Part shown: in pieces, positions 1 to 7,697 of the stretch | How the letters are laid out: every line of letters starts with the position of its first letter | Position numbering within the stretch: position 1 is the stretch's first letter | From: Streptomyces monashensis | GTDB lineage: Bacteria > Actinomycetota > Actinomycetes > Streptomycetales > Streptomycetaceae | Direction: 5' to 3' | DNA: 37,804 bases | Assembly: GCF_001866665.1 (NCBI RefSeq) | Contig: NZ_MLYO01000090.1 | Coordinates: forward strand, 1-37,804 | The notes under the pieces: model-generated | The model's input: only the letters and a program-made list of their open reading frames with translations | Databases searched by the model: none | What the model was told of the DNA's origin: nothing | Translations under genes and position numbers: made by a program

Positions 1-44
1 AAATTAAGCCGCGACAATCTACTAGTGTCTCGTGTGTCCAAGAT

Positions 45-106
45 CAGGGGTCAAGCCCCAGACGCTGAAGCCCAGATCAGTGCCGGGCAGGCACTGTTGA
101 CCCCTG
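45..106. repeat. Inverted repeat, 10-bp arms
   Basis: Perfect inverted repeat CAGGGGTCAA (45-54) / TTGACCCCTG (97-106) separated by 42 bp; inside it a smaller hairpin AGTGCC-N5-GGCACT (80-96) can form. It could be a terminator of a gene left of the window or an element end. Apart from this, I see no convincing gene in bases 1-433; the frames there have no recognisable product. Confidence 0.45.
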
Positions 107-433
107 GCGTCGTACCGTCGGCGGCTCGGCGCGACAGCCCCACATGCGCATTCCGGCTCGCTGTGCACTGCGGCACCGGAACCCCCTCTTCACTGTGCAA
201 CTAGCCACTCCACACGATGCGTTGACGGTCCTAGATTGCCGTTCGAACGCAAACCGCCCCCTGCTCACCAGCGTCACCTGCGAAGTTCTGCCCCTGACAC
301 GCAACGTCTGAGAGCGGTGTGCGGGCTCGTCTGGGAACGGGACTTCACCAAGCCGACTCGGCAGCCTGGTCTTGCTGCTGCGCAAGGCCAGCCCAATTCA
401 CAAGGGGCGGATCTTTCGAAGGGGAGAAGGGGC

Positions 434-1594
434 ATGGTGTTAAGACACAGATTCACGCGCGCCGCTGCCGCGGGGGTTGCGGCGCTCGTATTGGTCGGAG
501 GTACAGCCGGGGCCGCTTCGGCCCGCCCTGCGCACACCGTCAGGCGTGAGATATCCGTCAAGGTGACAAAGGTCCCCTCGACGTGGGCAGGGAAGGCCCC
601 GAAGGGTGCGGCCAAGGCTGATGCGCGGCCCGGATTCTCGGACCCGACCGGGTGCTACAACCCGTGGTGGCTGTTCCAGCCCAACCAGACGATCCGCTCC
701 ACGGCCTGCGACACCGAGCGCTACACGATCGGGCTGATCAAGATCGTGGACGGCATTCCCTTTCCCGTCGGCGAGGCCGTCTTCACCACCAAGAGCGTGA
801 CGAGGCTCGACCTCGATGGTCTTAAGTGGTCCGAGAGCTTCAGCGTTTCTGCGGCGAACCTGTACGGGGAGGCCCGGACGACACCGATCTCTCTGTCACT
901 GGTGGCGATCACCAAGCCCAACACGCATGGGACGATCACGGGCGGGATCGGCGGGCCGTTCACACTGAGTGCCACCAAGCCCGTCAGCGGAACCATCCAG
1001 TACTCCTCGGCGGTCAGCGAGAGGCAGGTCGTCTGGGACGCCACGCACTACATCCTGGCCGGGCCGCCGCCTCCCGGATTCGACGACCCCATCGATCTCG
1101 GCTACACCGGGCCCGAATGGCGCTGCGACGACCAGTTCTGGAGCAATCCCAAACCCCCCAAGAAGCCCAGGCGCTACAGGGTTCCCGGGTGCGCCTTCCC
1201 ATTCCACGCGGCCACCGACCAGAGCAATTTCTTCGCGTCCAAGATGTACCTGCTGCCCGGGATCAGGGAGAACATCCAAGCGGTCCAGCGAAGCAGTGAG
1301 CACCCGGGGCGTCCTGGCTACGGGGTACCACTGCACCGCACCACGGATGAGCAGAAGGACATCAACCGGTCGCAGGTGTGCGGCAGGCTGACGCCGCCGA
1401 AGCCGGGGCTGGAGTGCGATGAGTACCCGTTCGCCTCGGTGGCGGAGGGCGGTACATTCTACTCGCCGCCCAACCGGGGCATCGCGTGGGTGCCCTCGTC
1501 CGAGCAGAGGAAACAGGGCGGATTTCTGGGCACCTTCTACAGAACGAACCGGATCCTGCCCGGCGACCCGTTCTATGTGAACGTCTTCGCCTAG
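434..1594 (+). CDS. Secreted NucA/NucB-type deoxyribonuclease
   Basis: A 386-residue protein. The start at 434 is chosen because a purine-rich ribosome site (around 418-430) precedes it and a signal peptide follows at once: MVLRHRFTR, a hydrophobic stretch AAAGVAALVLVGG, then a likely cut after ASA. The middle of the protein is unrecognised. The C-terminal part (about residues 255-386) carries the signature of the NucA/NucB DNase family: CDEYPFAS at about 328-335, a following GG, then NRG near 350 and a DPFYV ending. Family members are small secreted or surface metal-dependent DNases (Bacillus NucA/NucB). The N-terminal about 220 residues are extra compared with the Bacillus enzymes. The following gene is acidic and could be its inhibitor. 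A strong hairpin lies just after the stop. The family call is good; the substrate is inferred. Confidence 0.8.
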   Translation: MVLRHRFTRAAAAGVAALVLVGGTAGAASARPAHTVRREISVKVTKVPSTWAGKAPKGAAKADARPGFSDPTGCYNPWWLFQPNQTIRSTACDTERYTIGLIKIVDGIPFPVGEAVFTTKSVTRLDLDGLKWSESFSVSAANLYGEARTTPISLSLVAITKPNTHGTITGGIGGPFTLSATKPVSGTIQYSSAVSERQVVWDATHYILAGPPPPGFDDPIDLGYTGPEWRCDDQFWSNPKPPKKPRRYRVPGCAFPFHAATDQSNFFASKMYLLPGIRENIQAVQRSSEHPGRPGYGVPLHRTTDEQKDINRSQVCGRLTPPKPGLECDEYPFASVAEGGTFYSPPNRGIAWVPSSEQRKQGGFLGTFYRTNRILPGDPFYVNVFA

Positions 1595-1606
1595 CGGCAT
1601 CCCACA

Positions 1607-1649
1607 GGGGCGGCACCCGTTCCCGGTTCCGGGGAACGGGCGCCGCCCC
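1607..1649 (+). terminator. Long GC hairpin between nuclease gene and its neighbour
   Basis: GGGGCGGC-A-CCCGTTCCC (1607-1624) pairs with GGGAACGGG-C-GCCGCCCC (1632-1649), a 17-pair stem with one A/C mismatch and a 7-nt loop. It starts 13 bases after the nuclease stop and 40 bases before the next start, so it should end or attenuate transcription between the two genes. Confidence 0.75.
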
Positions 1650-1687
1650 ACGTCCGCCGGATCAAGGAAGAAGGGCGGCACACCGGC

Positions 1688-2176
1688 ATGGCATCCCGGG
1701 AGATCAACGAGCTGGACATCGACACCCCGTGCTACTTCGTGTGGGGCAGGACATACGACGAGAACATCCTGCTGGAGCAGGAGTGGAGCGGGGAGGGCCT
1801 GTGCGTCTTCCCCGACTCGCGCACGGTGATGGTCCCCACCCGCCTGGAATACACCACGGTGAAGCTGACGTTGGAGCGCCCCGGCGCCCCGCCCGCGCCG
1901 GACCTCGACGGGTGGCAGGACGGTCATGAATTCTCCCTGCTGGCATCTCCGCGACCTGACGCGGACCCCGCCAGCCCGGACCAGATCCTCATCGCAGCCT
2001 GCGACCCGGGCGGCGACTGCTGCGACTTCAACGCGCTGGAGTGCCCCGGCGGCGTGGACACGTGGTGGCGGCTGCGCGTCTACCGAAGGCTCAGCGGTGC
2101 GGGCGAGGAACACCTGATCCAGGCATGGATCGCCGGTCAGCAACCAGTGATCCGGCTGATGACCCCGCCGGATTGA
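1688..2176 (+). CDS. Acidic cytosolic protein next to the nuclease, possible inhibitor
   Basis: A 162-residue protein without signal peptide or membrane segment. ATG at 1688 follows a good ribosome site (AAGGAAGAAGG, about 1666-1677). It is strongly acidic: I count about 27 Asp/Glu against about 12 Lys/Arg. It has five Cys in the second half (CDPGGDCCDF, ECPGG) and several Trp. I do not recognise the family. It lies 93 bp behind a secreted NucA/NucB-type nuclease, in the same direction. In Bacillus, nucA is paired with nin/comJ, a nuclease inhibitor; the layout and charge are similar but I see no ComJ sequence resemblance, so an inhibitor role is only an inference. Confidence 0.7.
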   Translation: MASREINELDIDTPCYFVWGRTYDENILLEQEWSGEGLCVFPDSRTVMVPTRLEYTTVKLTLERPGAPPAPDLDGWQDGHEFSLLASPRPDADPASPDQILIAACDPGGDCCDFNALECPGGVDTWWRLRVYRRLSGAGEEHLIQAWIAGQQPVIRLMTPPD

Positions 2177-2870
2177 GCCCACCTCCCGCAACGCGTTGGC
2201 TCGCGGCAACCACCGACCTGTACGACGACCCTGCGCATCAGCCGCGAATGGGCGCAGCTCCGGGCCTGCGAAAGTGAGATCACCGGTCAGACACGGTCCC
2301 CGAACAGCTCATAGACGCTCATCCGGCAAGGCGGGGCACGGCCGTCGACACCACCGCGAAGATCACGGTGGCCACCAAGATGGCGACCATCACCGACCGC
2401 CACGCCTTGGGCTGGGGCGCGCAGGGCTTGGCGCCGTCATGGTGAGCATCCACGCACGCCCCAACGAGCGGCCAGGACCACGGGAGGCGGGCGGCCTGGC
2501 CTTGTTCGCCCGGTCAGGGCAGTGGCCTGCCCCTGGTGCACGGTGGCTGGTCTGAGGAGTGCCGGCCGGCCGGAGGGGGTGCGGTACGGTGGCGCCCTCA
2601 TCGAGTGCTCGGAAGTACGGCACGGGCTACTTTGCTGCGCTCCAGGTCAACCACAAGGCCATCGTGCCAGCGAGCGCATCTGGTTGTGCCGCCTTACATC
2701 CACCGTGCCAGGACGCGGTCGTCGTGGCGCAGCGGACGTCCGGGCGGATGGGCAAGCCCTGGGCGGCCGTTCACGTTTCCGCCTCCATCCGGCCGTGCAC
2801 GATGGCCACACCGCGGCTCGTCCGTTGGCCGCGAGCGCCGAAAGGGGGCGGGATCCGCCCGCACGGAGGG
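2177..2870. other. Mostly empty intergenic region
   Basis: About 700 bp between two genes pointing toward each other. Long open frames exist here but have no recognisable family and contradict each other on both strands. The only plausible coding piece is the short minus-strand frame 2319-2453, listed separately. Confidence 0.5.
2319..2453 (-). CDS. Possible small single-pass membrane protein
   Basis: A 44-codon frame on the minus strand with a GTG start at 2453. It encodes a short polar head (VDAHHDGAKPC), then one clear hydrophobic segment (MVAILVATVIFAVVSTAV) and a short tail. The pattern is that of a small membrane protein or of the last part of a longer one. No family is recognised, the start is uncertain and no strong ribosome site was seen. 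Confidence 0.3.
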   Translation of the reverse strand: MDAHHDGAKPCAPQPKAWRSVMVAILVATVIFAVVSTAVPRLAG

Positions 2871-2894
2871 CCCCGCCTCCTTTCTGGAGCGGGG
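2871..2894 (-). terminator. Terminator of the secreted HNH-like gene
   Basis: CCCCGCCTCC (2871-2880), loop TTTCT, GGAGCGGGG (2886-2894), a stem with one bulged base, directly downstream of the stop codon of the minus-strand gene ending at 2895. Confidence 0.65.
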
Positions 2895-3428
2895 TCAGCT
2901 CAGGCCGAGGTTGGACAGAGCGGTCGTCCAGTCGGTCATGATGGCGTTCTGCGCGTCGGAGAGGTTCACCTCGCCGGCGCAGACGGCCGTCTTGAGCTTG
3001 TTCTCGACGGTGTCCTTGTCCGCGGAGGTGTAGCCGGTGCCCGTGTCGTAGCGGGGCTCGGGCCACAGGTTCTGCTCACTGGTCGGGCTGCCGCCGAGTT
3101 CGAGCGGGACGAAGTGGTCCTCCTCGTAGTCGGAAAGGCTCGTGTCCGAGTAGCCGTACTCCGCGATCTGCCGCTTCTTCAGCGCGGTGGTGTACGAACT
3201 CGGGGGCCGGACGGTCGAAGTCCAGCCGGAGACGCAGATGGTCGAGTCGATGGTGTCCTGCGTGACGTCCGGGTTGAGGGCGCCGGGCGTGCAACTGGAG
3301 TCGGGCAGGGGGAGATAGGACTGGCTGCAGCCGGCGGCGTGGGCGGTGCCCATGGTGACCGTCAGGCCCGCAGCGGCAAGCGCGAAGGCCGACACAGTGG
3401 TCACGAGGGGACGCGATATACGGGACAT
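2895..3428 (-). CDS. Secreted HNH-nuclease-like protein
   Basis: A 177-residue protein. It starts MSRISRPLVTT, has a hydrophobic core AFALAAAGLTV and a likely signal cleavage after AHA. The mature part carries EEDHFVPLELGG (about residues 102-113) followed by NLWPEP (about 120-125). This D-H-x-x-P-L-x-L-G-G ... N-L-W-P layout is that of ββα-metal (HNH-like) secreted proteins common in Actinobacteria. Two Cys pairs may form disulphides. The start is supported by a GGGAGA-type site upstream (rev strand, about 3436). It lies alone, with a hairpin terminator at its end. Catalysis is inferred from the fold signature; substrate unknown. Confidence 0.7.
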   Translation of the reverse strand: MSRISRPLVTTVSAFALAAAGLTVTMGTAHAAGCSQSYLPLPDSSCTPGALNPDVTQDTIDSTICVSGWTSTVRPPSSYTTALKKRQIAEYGYSDTSLSDYEEDHFVPLELGGSPTSEQNLWPEPRYDTGTGYTSADKDTVENKLKTAVCAGEVNLSDAQNAIMTDWTTALSNLGLS

Positions 3429-3697
3429 GGGGAATCTCCCGGTGGGGATGCCCGGCAGGGATTCCGGGCGGACGCGTGCATGACATCAGCGGAGCCCTCT
3501 ATGCGGGTAGACCCTTTGCCTGACCTAGACCGGCCTGAGCGAAAATACAGTTCACGTTTACACAAAATCCGCAGGGCCATCCCCGCAACGCCACCCAGAA
3601 AGCTGTGCGCCCCCGCTCCAATCGTCGCGGGAGCAGGGCGCGCTGCACTCTCCCGGTCACCGACGCCGGCGTGCGGGGCGCTGCCGCCGCAAGGGGC

Positions 3698-3798
3698 TCA
3701 GTCGCAGGTGTTGAGCATCTCCACGAGCTTGTTCTTCTCCGGGGCCGTGATGCTCAGCCCGTACCCGTACTTCACGTCGGTCCAGGCCCGCGCATACG
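3698..3798 (-). repeat. 101-bp repeat, copy 1 (HNH gene 3' end)
   Basis: Aligned without gaps to 32505-32605 with 9 mismatches (92/101). Both copies begin exactly at the stop codon of the HNH frame; flanks beyond the stop are unrelated. Confidence 0.85.
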
Positions 3799-3870
3799 TG
3801 CACCAGTAGTCCTTGTTCGGCGGCGCCCACTGATCCGGACTCTGGTCACCCTTGGACCGGTTCCCGGTGC
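3698..3870 (-). pseudogene. 3' fragment of a DUF1524 (GmrSD-type) HNH endonuclease
   Basis: Only the last about 55 codons remain. The frame reads NRSKGDQSPDQWAPP, then YARAWTDVKYG and ends EMLNTCD. That is the well-known C-terminal signature of secreted Streptomyces HNH endonuclease-family (DUF1524) proteins. The catalytic HNH core and signal peptide are absent: homology stops at about 3868, where the DNA continues as a different gene fragment on the other strand. The last 101 bp (3698-3798) occur again at 32505-32605 with 91% identity. The reading frame happens to stay open to 4135, but that extension is not part of this family. Confidence 0.7.
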
Positions 3871-3877
3871 GCTCCAG

Positions 3878-4123
3878 GCGAAGAGCTCCCTGAAGAAGAG
3901 CGGGCTCAAGGCTCTCGACGGCGACGTGTACGCCGCCGCAGAGCGCCTGCTGAAGCACGCCGCAGTACACGGACTCTTTCTCGTTCCGTGCGGAGAACTC
4001 GAACGGTGGGTACGCAGCGTTCCGTCCGGGAGCAACGCCGAGGTGTTCAACGGACCGGAACGCTGGTACCAGAAACCGACCACCGAACTGCGGGACTTCT
4101 GTCAACAGATCAGCTGTTACCTC
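3878..4123 (+). pseudogene. Fragment of an AAA ATPase/TOPRIM (OLD-like) protein
   Basis: On the plus strand a frame reads KSSLKKSGLKALDGD, AAERLLKHAAVHG and then LFLVPCGELERWV, followed by a short tail ending near SCYL. The GLF(L/I)VPVGELE(R/D)W motif and the spacing resemble the C-terminal TOPRIM-side end of OLD-like AAA-family ATPases found in Streptomyces. There is no start codon or upstream domain, since the fragment abuts the antisense HNH fragment at about 3870-3878. It is therefore a relic joined by recombination or deletion. Family assignment is from motif memory and should be tested by search. Confidence 0.5.
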
Positions 4124-4439
4124 GGCCAACCTCACCAGTCACAGGTCTCGCTCTCGACAACAAGGGCTCACCGACGGCCGACGTGGAGGCCTGTAGCTCG
4201 AAGTGCGTGAGGACGAGGGCGCCGGTTCTCGGCGCGGGTTGAGGACGACGGCCCGGGTGCGTGGCGTGCGGGGGTGATGAGGGCGCGCCTTCGCTCTCTA
4301 CGCGCACCCTGGGTGCGTCGGCCGGTCTCAGGCGGTGGGTGCGCACTCCCTGCTGCTCGTCGCCACGTGGTCACGAGGTGAGCGGGCGGGTCGGCGGACA
4401 GGCAGCGCTGGTTCGGGAACGCGAGGCGGCCTCGCACGC
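4124..4439. other. No gene seen
   Basis: About 315 bp of high-GC sequence between two gene relics. Frames are open by chance on several strands but none shows a recognisable motif. Confidence 0.4.
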
Positions 4440-4882
4440 CTGCTCCACGGCAGCGTGGCGGTCAGTAGCCATTCGACGCGGTCAGCGAAGAGGGGCTCGG
4501 GGATAGGGAGCTCAGCGGTGGGGCGGCGGTGTAGTGGCGGGTGACAGTGTCGGCCACGTAGTTGGTCACGGCGTCGATGCGGTGGCGACGTCGGGGCGGG
4601 AGCCGGGGGCGGCGGAGAGTGTGCTGAGGGTGCGCAGGACGGTGGAGAGGCTGTCGTCGAAGCTGACCTCTTCGGGGGGGAGGTGCCGACGACGGTGATG
4701 GTGTCGGTGTGCGGCGAGGGCTCCAGGTGGGCCTGGCGCTGGTAGAAGTCGGCGGCGTGCTGTTCCCCACGGATGCGGTGATAGAGGAACAGGGAGTAGC
4801 AGGCGGGGGCGTGGCGGTCGCCGGCGGGGAACTGCCGCCAGAAGCGGGCGCCGCCTTCGAGGCCGGCGACAGTGGTGTTGAC
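4440..4882 (-). pseudogene. Multiply frameshifted relic of an uncharacterised Streptomyces protein
   Basis: Read from 4882 leftwards, a coherent protein is spread over three frames. The first piece (4882 to about 4674) reads GGARFWRQFPAGDRHAPACY and ends TDTITVVGTSPP. The second (about 4680-4575) reads EEVSFDDSLSTVLRTLS. The third (about 4590-4510) reads DAVTNYVADTVTRHYTAAPP. The first frame then resumes with PIPEPLFADRVEWLLTATLP (about 4505-4440). Each shift is small, and the first falls in a run of seven G (4674-4680). I do not recognise a function; the N-terminal part is missing. The order and continuity of the pieces support a single decayed gene. Confidence 0.55.
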
Positions 4883-5071
4883 CCCGCTGTCGCGACAACT
4901 GCCGTCCCGGCGTAGGCGAGTTGACGTAGGCCTGGCGCAGGGAGCACGGGCGGCAGTCACGCACCGAGAAACGCACCCTCAGGACGGGCTGTCCCCGCGT
5001 GATGACGACGACGGCGCGCCACCGCCCAATTTGGGCGGAATTTACACTAATCTCACGTAACTGTAAAAAGT

Positions 5072-5088
5072 CGATCTGCCACAGATCG
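5072..5088 (+). promoter_or_regulatory. Leader hairpin of the small secreted protein gene
   Basis: CGATCTG (5072-5078)-CCA-CAGATCG (5082-5088), perfect 7-bp stem, ending about 14 bases before the GGAG ribosome site. About 60 bp of leader including this hairpin align with the leader of the paralogous gene at 34262-34543. Confidence 0.55.
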
Positions 5089-5113
5089 CATCCACTCACT
5101 CCACGGAGATGAC

Positions 5114-5395
5114 ATGCGCAAGCTTCGCAACGTTGCTGTCCTCGTCGCCGCACTCGGCAGCATCGGCCTCGTCAGCGGCACGGCCTACGCCGGCGGCGAA
5201 GGCGGCGGGCACGGGGACTCGTTCGCCATCAAGCAGAGCTCCCAGTGCAGGTCGCACGACCTGAACGCCGACGTCCTGGGCGAGGTCGGCCTCATCAACG
5301 GGGCACTGGGCAACGCCCTCAACGGTGAGGGCAACCCCGGCGCCCAGGCCACCAGCATGGGCTCGACCGCGGGCTGCAACAACAGCGCCTTCTGA
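5114..5395 (+). CDS. Small secreted protein, Gly/His-rich, two conserved Cys (copy A)
   Basis: A 93-residue protein with a signal peptide (MRKLRNVAVLVAALGS, likely cut after AYA). The mature chain is about 66 residues: a GGEGGGHGD head, then CRSHDLN...DVLGEVG, an NGALGNALNGEGNPGAQAT segment and the ending STAGCNNSAF. The two Cys could form one disulphide. It resembles chaplins only in size, export and Gly/Asn richness; the chaplin core is absent. A paralogue with about the same length and sequence lies at 34262-34543 (minus), and the two share their leaders. The ribosome site is CGGAG 8 bases before ATG. Function unknown; a cell-surface or aerial-growth role would be guesswork. Confidence 0.85.
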   Translation: MRKLRNVAVLVAALGSIGLVSGTAYAGGEGGGHGDSFAIKQSSQCRSHDLNADVLGEVGLINGALGNALNGEGNPGAQATSMGSTAGCNNSAF

Positions 5396-5633
5396 GGTCC
5401 TGCCCGGCGACACCCACACCGACGAAGCGGGAGCGGAGACGGCGAGGAAGTCCGTACCAGGCGGAACAGCAACTGCCCGTCGCACGACACACGCCCGACG
5501 TCCCCGGCAAAGGCCAGCAGGTTGTCGCCCCTGGACGGCAACCTGCCGAACTGTGGCCCCAGGAGCACAGCAGTCGCTCTGGGGCCCACCCCATGGGCTG
5601 CAACCACTCGTGCAGCCCGGAGCGCGAAACGAA

Positions 5634-5672
5634 AATCCCTGGTGCCCAACCACAGGCTGGGCACCAGGGATT
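5634..5672. terminator. Bidirectional terminator hairpin
   Basis: AATCCCTGGTGCCCA (5634-5648) and TGGGCACCAGGGATT (5658-5672) form a perfect 15-bp stem with a 9-nt loop. It sits between two converging small secreted protein genes and can serve both. Between 5396 and 5633 I see no gene. Confidence 0.85.
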
Positions 5673-5702
5673 ACTGCTGCCCCGATAGCGCTCGGCGCGT
5701 CT

Positions 5703-5936
5703 CTACTCGCCGCCGTGGTGCTGGCCGTCCTCCTGCTCGGGCTCGCTGTGCCCGTGCCGCTCCAGCGGGGCGTAGAAATCGGCGCCCGTGGCCACGGCGG
5801 CCGCCGACGAGTTGGCCGCAGCGGTGATCTGCGGAGCCGCACCCTCACCGCCGCCGGCGAAGCTGACCCCGACCCCGAGAGCGGACAGCCCCGCAAACGC
5901 CGCCGCCACCACCGCAACGCGCGTGAACTTCAGCAT
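5703..5936 (-). CDS. Small secreted protein, Ala-rich with acidic/His tail
   Basis: A 77-residue protein. ATG at 5936 follows a GAGG site on the minus strand. Signal peptide: MLKFTRVAVVAAAFAGLSAL, likely cut after SFA. The mature part starts AGGGEGAAP, continues AANSSAAAVATGADFYAP and ends in a Glu/His-rich tail (HGHSEPEQEDGQHHGGE). It shares export, size and a Gly-Glu head with its convergent neighbour but lacks its two Cys. No family recognised. The His/Glu tail could bind metal, which is only an inference. Confidence 0.75.
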   Translation of the reverse strand: MLKFTRVAVVAAAFAGLSALGVGVSFAGGGEGAAPQITAAANSSAAAVATGADFYAPLERHGHSEPEQEDGQHHGGE

Positions 5937-6078
5937 GAACAGACCTCGTTTTCGTTACCCAGGCGGAACACCCGGACTGATTACATAGTGTGAGCATATC
6001 TGCACAATCTGCAATAATCAGGGACCTACACCCCCATGTCTCCGCCACCGCCCGTCCGCTGCCCGGCACCCCGAAACA

Positions 6079-6340
6079 TCACATCGCGGCAGACACAGGA
6101 ACCACTCGGATGAGAACCTCGTCGGCCAGGTGGATCCTTTGGCGGTGTAGTTCGTCCAGTTGCAGCTTGAGCCGGTCGGCCCGGTCGCGGTCCTCCCACA
6201 GCGGGTGCGCGGCCGGCGGTCGTTTCGTAGAGGCTGGCTTCGGCGAGGGCGCCCCAGTGCCGGGTCACCCCGCACAACGCGACGATCGGCGAGCGGGCGC
6301 TCGTGGTGGTGACGGTCTGGTGGGGGGACAGTGGTCCTTC
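6079..6340 (-). pseudogene. Frameshifted relic, helical C-terminal end
   Basis: From about 6340 leftwards one frame reads PHQTVTTTSARSPIVALCGV and TRHWGALAEASLYETTA. After a one-base shift near 6215 another frame continues HPLWEDRDRADRLKLQL, then DELHRQRIHLADEVLIRVV, to a stop at 6079. The second part is a clear amphipathic helical end. The two parts fit one decayed gene, but I do not recognise the family and the N-terminus is not visible. Confidence 0.35.
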
Positions 6341-6736
6341 CGTAGGTGAGTGGCGGGGCGGCGGGGCTCGGAGGTCTGCGGCCGCCCCGGGCTTCGCTAG
6401 GGGTGGTCTGTTGACGGCGGGTCAGGACCGCAGTAGGCCGGTTGCAGAGGAACATCGATGCGCCGCCTGGGGGCTTGTGATGACCCGTCGTCTGCCGTGT
6501 CCGCCTGCTCCAGGCCCGCTGGAAGCCTACGCCGCCCGCTTCGCAGCGCGAGGTGCCGCGGTGGGGACGGCGGTCTCGCGGGGGCCTCGTTGATGGCAGA
6601 CTTGGCCGCCGCCCATGAGGGCCATGCGCGGCCTGCTGAACGCCCAGGATTGGCCGCGCAGCGGAGCACCGGTGTCAGACCCGCTGCGTACGGTGGCACC
6701 GGCGATCAGGCGTACAGGTGGCAGAGGGGTGGAGCC
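6341..6736. other. No gene seen
   Basis: About 400 bp upstream of the gene at 6737. Open frames here lack motifs. It must hold the promoter of that gene, but I cannot point to clear -35/-10 boxes. Confidence 0.4.
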
Positions 6737-7411
6737 ATGACACGCACGGTTTTTACGGACAAGGTGTTTCCGCATACGAAGCTGATCGGCTCACCGCGCT
6801 CGCTGGGCGGCGCCGATCTCGTCCGTTGCACCGTCCAGGGCGGAGCCCTGGCCCAGTACGAGGACCCGGAGTTCGGGCTGAGAGTGCACGATCTCTCCCT
6901 GCGTGACTGCCGGGCCGGCGGCGTACTGCACGGCGTGCAGTTCAGCGACGTCTCGGTGCACAACCTCGCCTCCGGCCACCGGCTACTGCCGTCTGCCTGC
7001 GTCTTCCGGCACGTCACGCTCTCCGGGCGCATCCCGCAGCTGATGGTGCGACCAGCCCACTACTCCCTCCCGGAGGCGGTCGAGGAAGCCTTCCGGGACG
7101 GCGCGGAGCGCTTCTACGCCGCAGTCGACTGGGCACTGGACATCACCGCCGCGAAGTTCTCCGATGCCGAGTTCTCCGGCATTCCCGGCCATCTCGTCCG
7201 CCGCGACCCCCAGACCCAGTTCCTCCTCCACCGAGACCGGGCCGAGACGGCGGACTCCCAGGCCTTCTCCCCCCGCGCGCGCTCCTACCTCACCAAGGCC
7301 CGCACGTCCCCGTACCCGACGGTGGTAGTCGTGGCTCCGACCCGCTCGAAGTACTTCAAGGACGTGCTCAAGGACCTGGAGAGCCTGCGGGCCGCCGGAA
7401 TCGCCGAATAG
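6737..7411 (+). CDS. Uncharacterised protein with a β-helix-like N-terminal half
   Basis: A 224-residue protein. The ATG at 6737 is preferred over upstream in-frame codons because it follows GGGGTGGAG and the upstream residues look non-coding. The first about 100 residues have a repeating short-strand pattern (LVRCTVQGG, VHDLSLRDCRAGG, VQFSDVSVHNLA, FRHVTLSG), reminiscent of pentapeptide or β-helix proteins but without a strict repeat. The second half is α/β-like and ends TVVVVAPTRSKYF and LRAAGIAE. No signal peptide or membrane segment. No family recognised; it appears to be a single-gene unit. Confidence 0.7.
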   Translation: MTRTVFTDKVFPHTKLIGSPRSLGGADLVRCTVQGGALAQYEDPEFGLRVHDLSLRDCRAGGVLHGVQFSDVSVHNLASGHRLLPSACVFRHVTLSGRIPQLMVRPAHYSLPEAVEEAFRDGAERFYAAVDWALDITAAKFSDAEFSGIPGHLVRRDPQTQFLLHRDRAETADSQAFSPRARSYLTKARTSPYPTVVVVAPTRSKYFKDVLKDLESLRAAGIAE

Positions 7412-7435
7412 CGGCCGTCCAGAGCCCGATCATCA

Positions 7436-7636
7436 TCAGTCCGAGTGCAGCCGACGGGCACGAACCCACGTCCCCACAATCAGGGCCGAGGTCACATACA
7501 TCACCACGCTAGCCGTGGCCACAGAGTCGACGTACGGCTCATAGCCATCCGCACGAAGCTGGAGCGCGAGGAAACCGAGCACCGTCCCAAGCGCCGCGAT
7601 CGATGCGGCCAGGGAACCGAACGGGACCTTCTTCAT
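7436..7636 (-). CDS. Small two-helix membrane protein
   Basis: A 66-residue protein starting MKKVPFGSL at 7636, after a strong ribosome site (GGAGGTACTC, minus strand). It has two hydrophobic segments, LAASIAALGTVLGFLALQL and VATASVVMYVTSALIVGTWV, joined by a short acidic loop (RADGYEPYVDS), and a basic C-terminus (RARRLHSD). Likely a membrane hairpin. It lies 61 bp behind the response-regulator gene in the same direction and may belong to that signalling locus. No family recognised. Confidence 0.65.
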   Translation of the reverse strand: MKKVPFGSLAASIAALGTVLGFLALQLRADGYEPYVDSVATASVVMYVTSALIVGTWVRARRLHSD

Positions 7637-7697
7637 GAGTACCTCCTCCACTGTGATCTGCTGCTGAACCGCCTTGGCGAACTGAGACACTCCTCGG

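Noticed and set aside
1688..2176. ComJ/Nin-family nuclease inhibitor by sequence
   Set aside because: Only position and charge resemble it; I see no sequence signature, so the family name was not used.
896..2209. Long minus-strand frame of 437 codons
   Set aside because: It runs antisense to the nuclease and its neighbour, which have signal peptide, family motifs and ribosome sites; the antisense product has no motif.
2559..3809. Plus-strand frame of 416 codons
   Set aside because: It crosses the secreted HNH-like gene and the HNH relic in antisense and shows no domain.
5114..5395. Classical chaplin
   Set aside because: Size, export and two Cys fit loosely, but the chaplin core (VPVNVCGN...NPAFGN) is absent.
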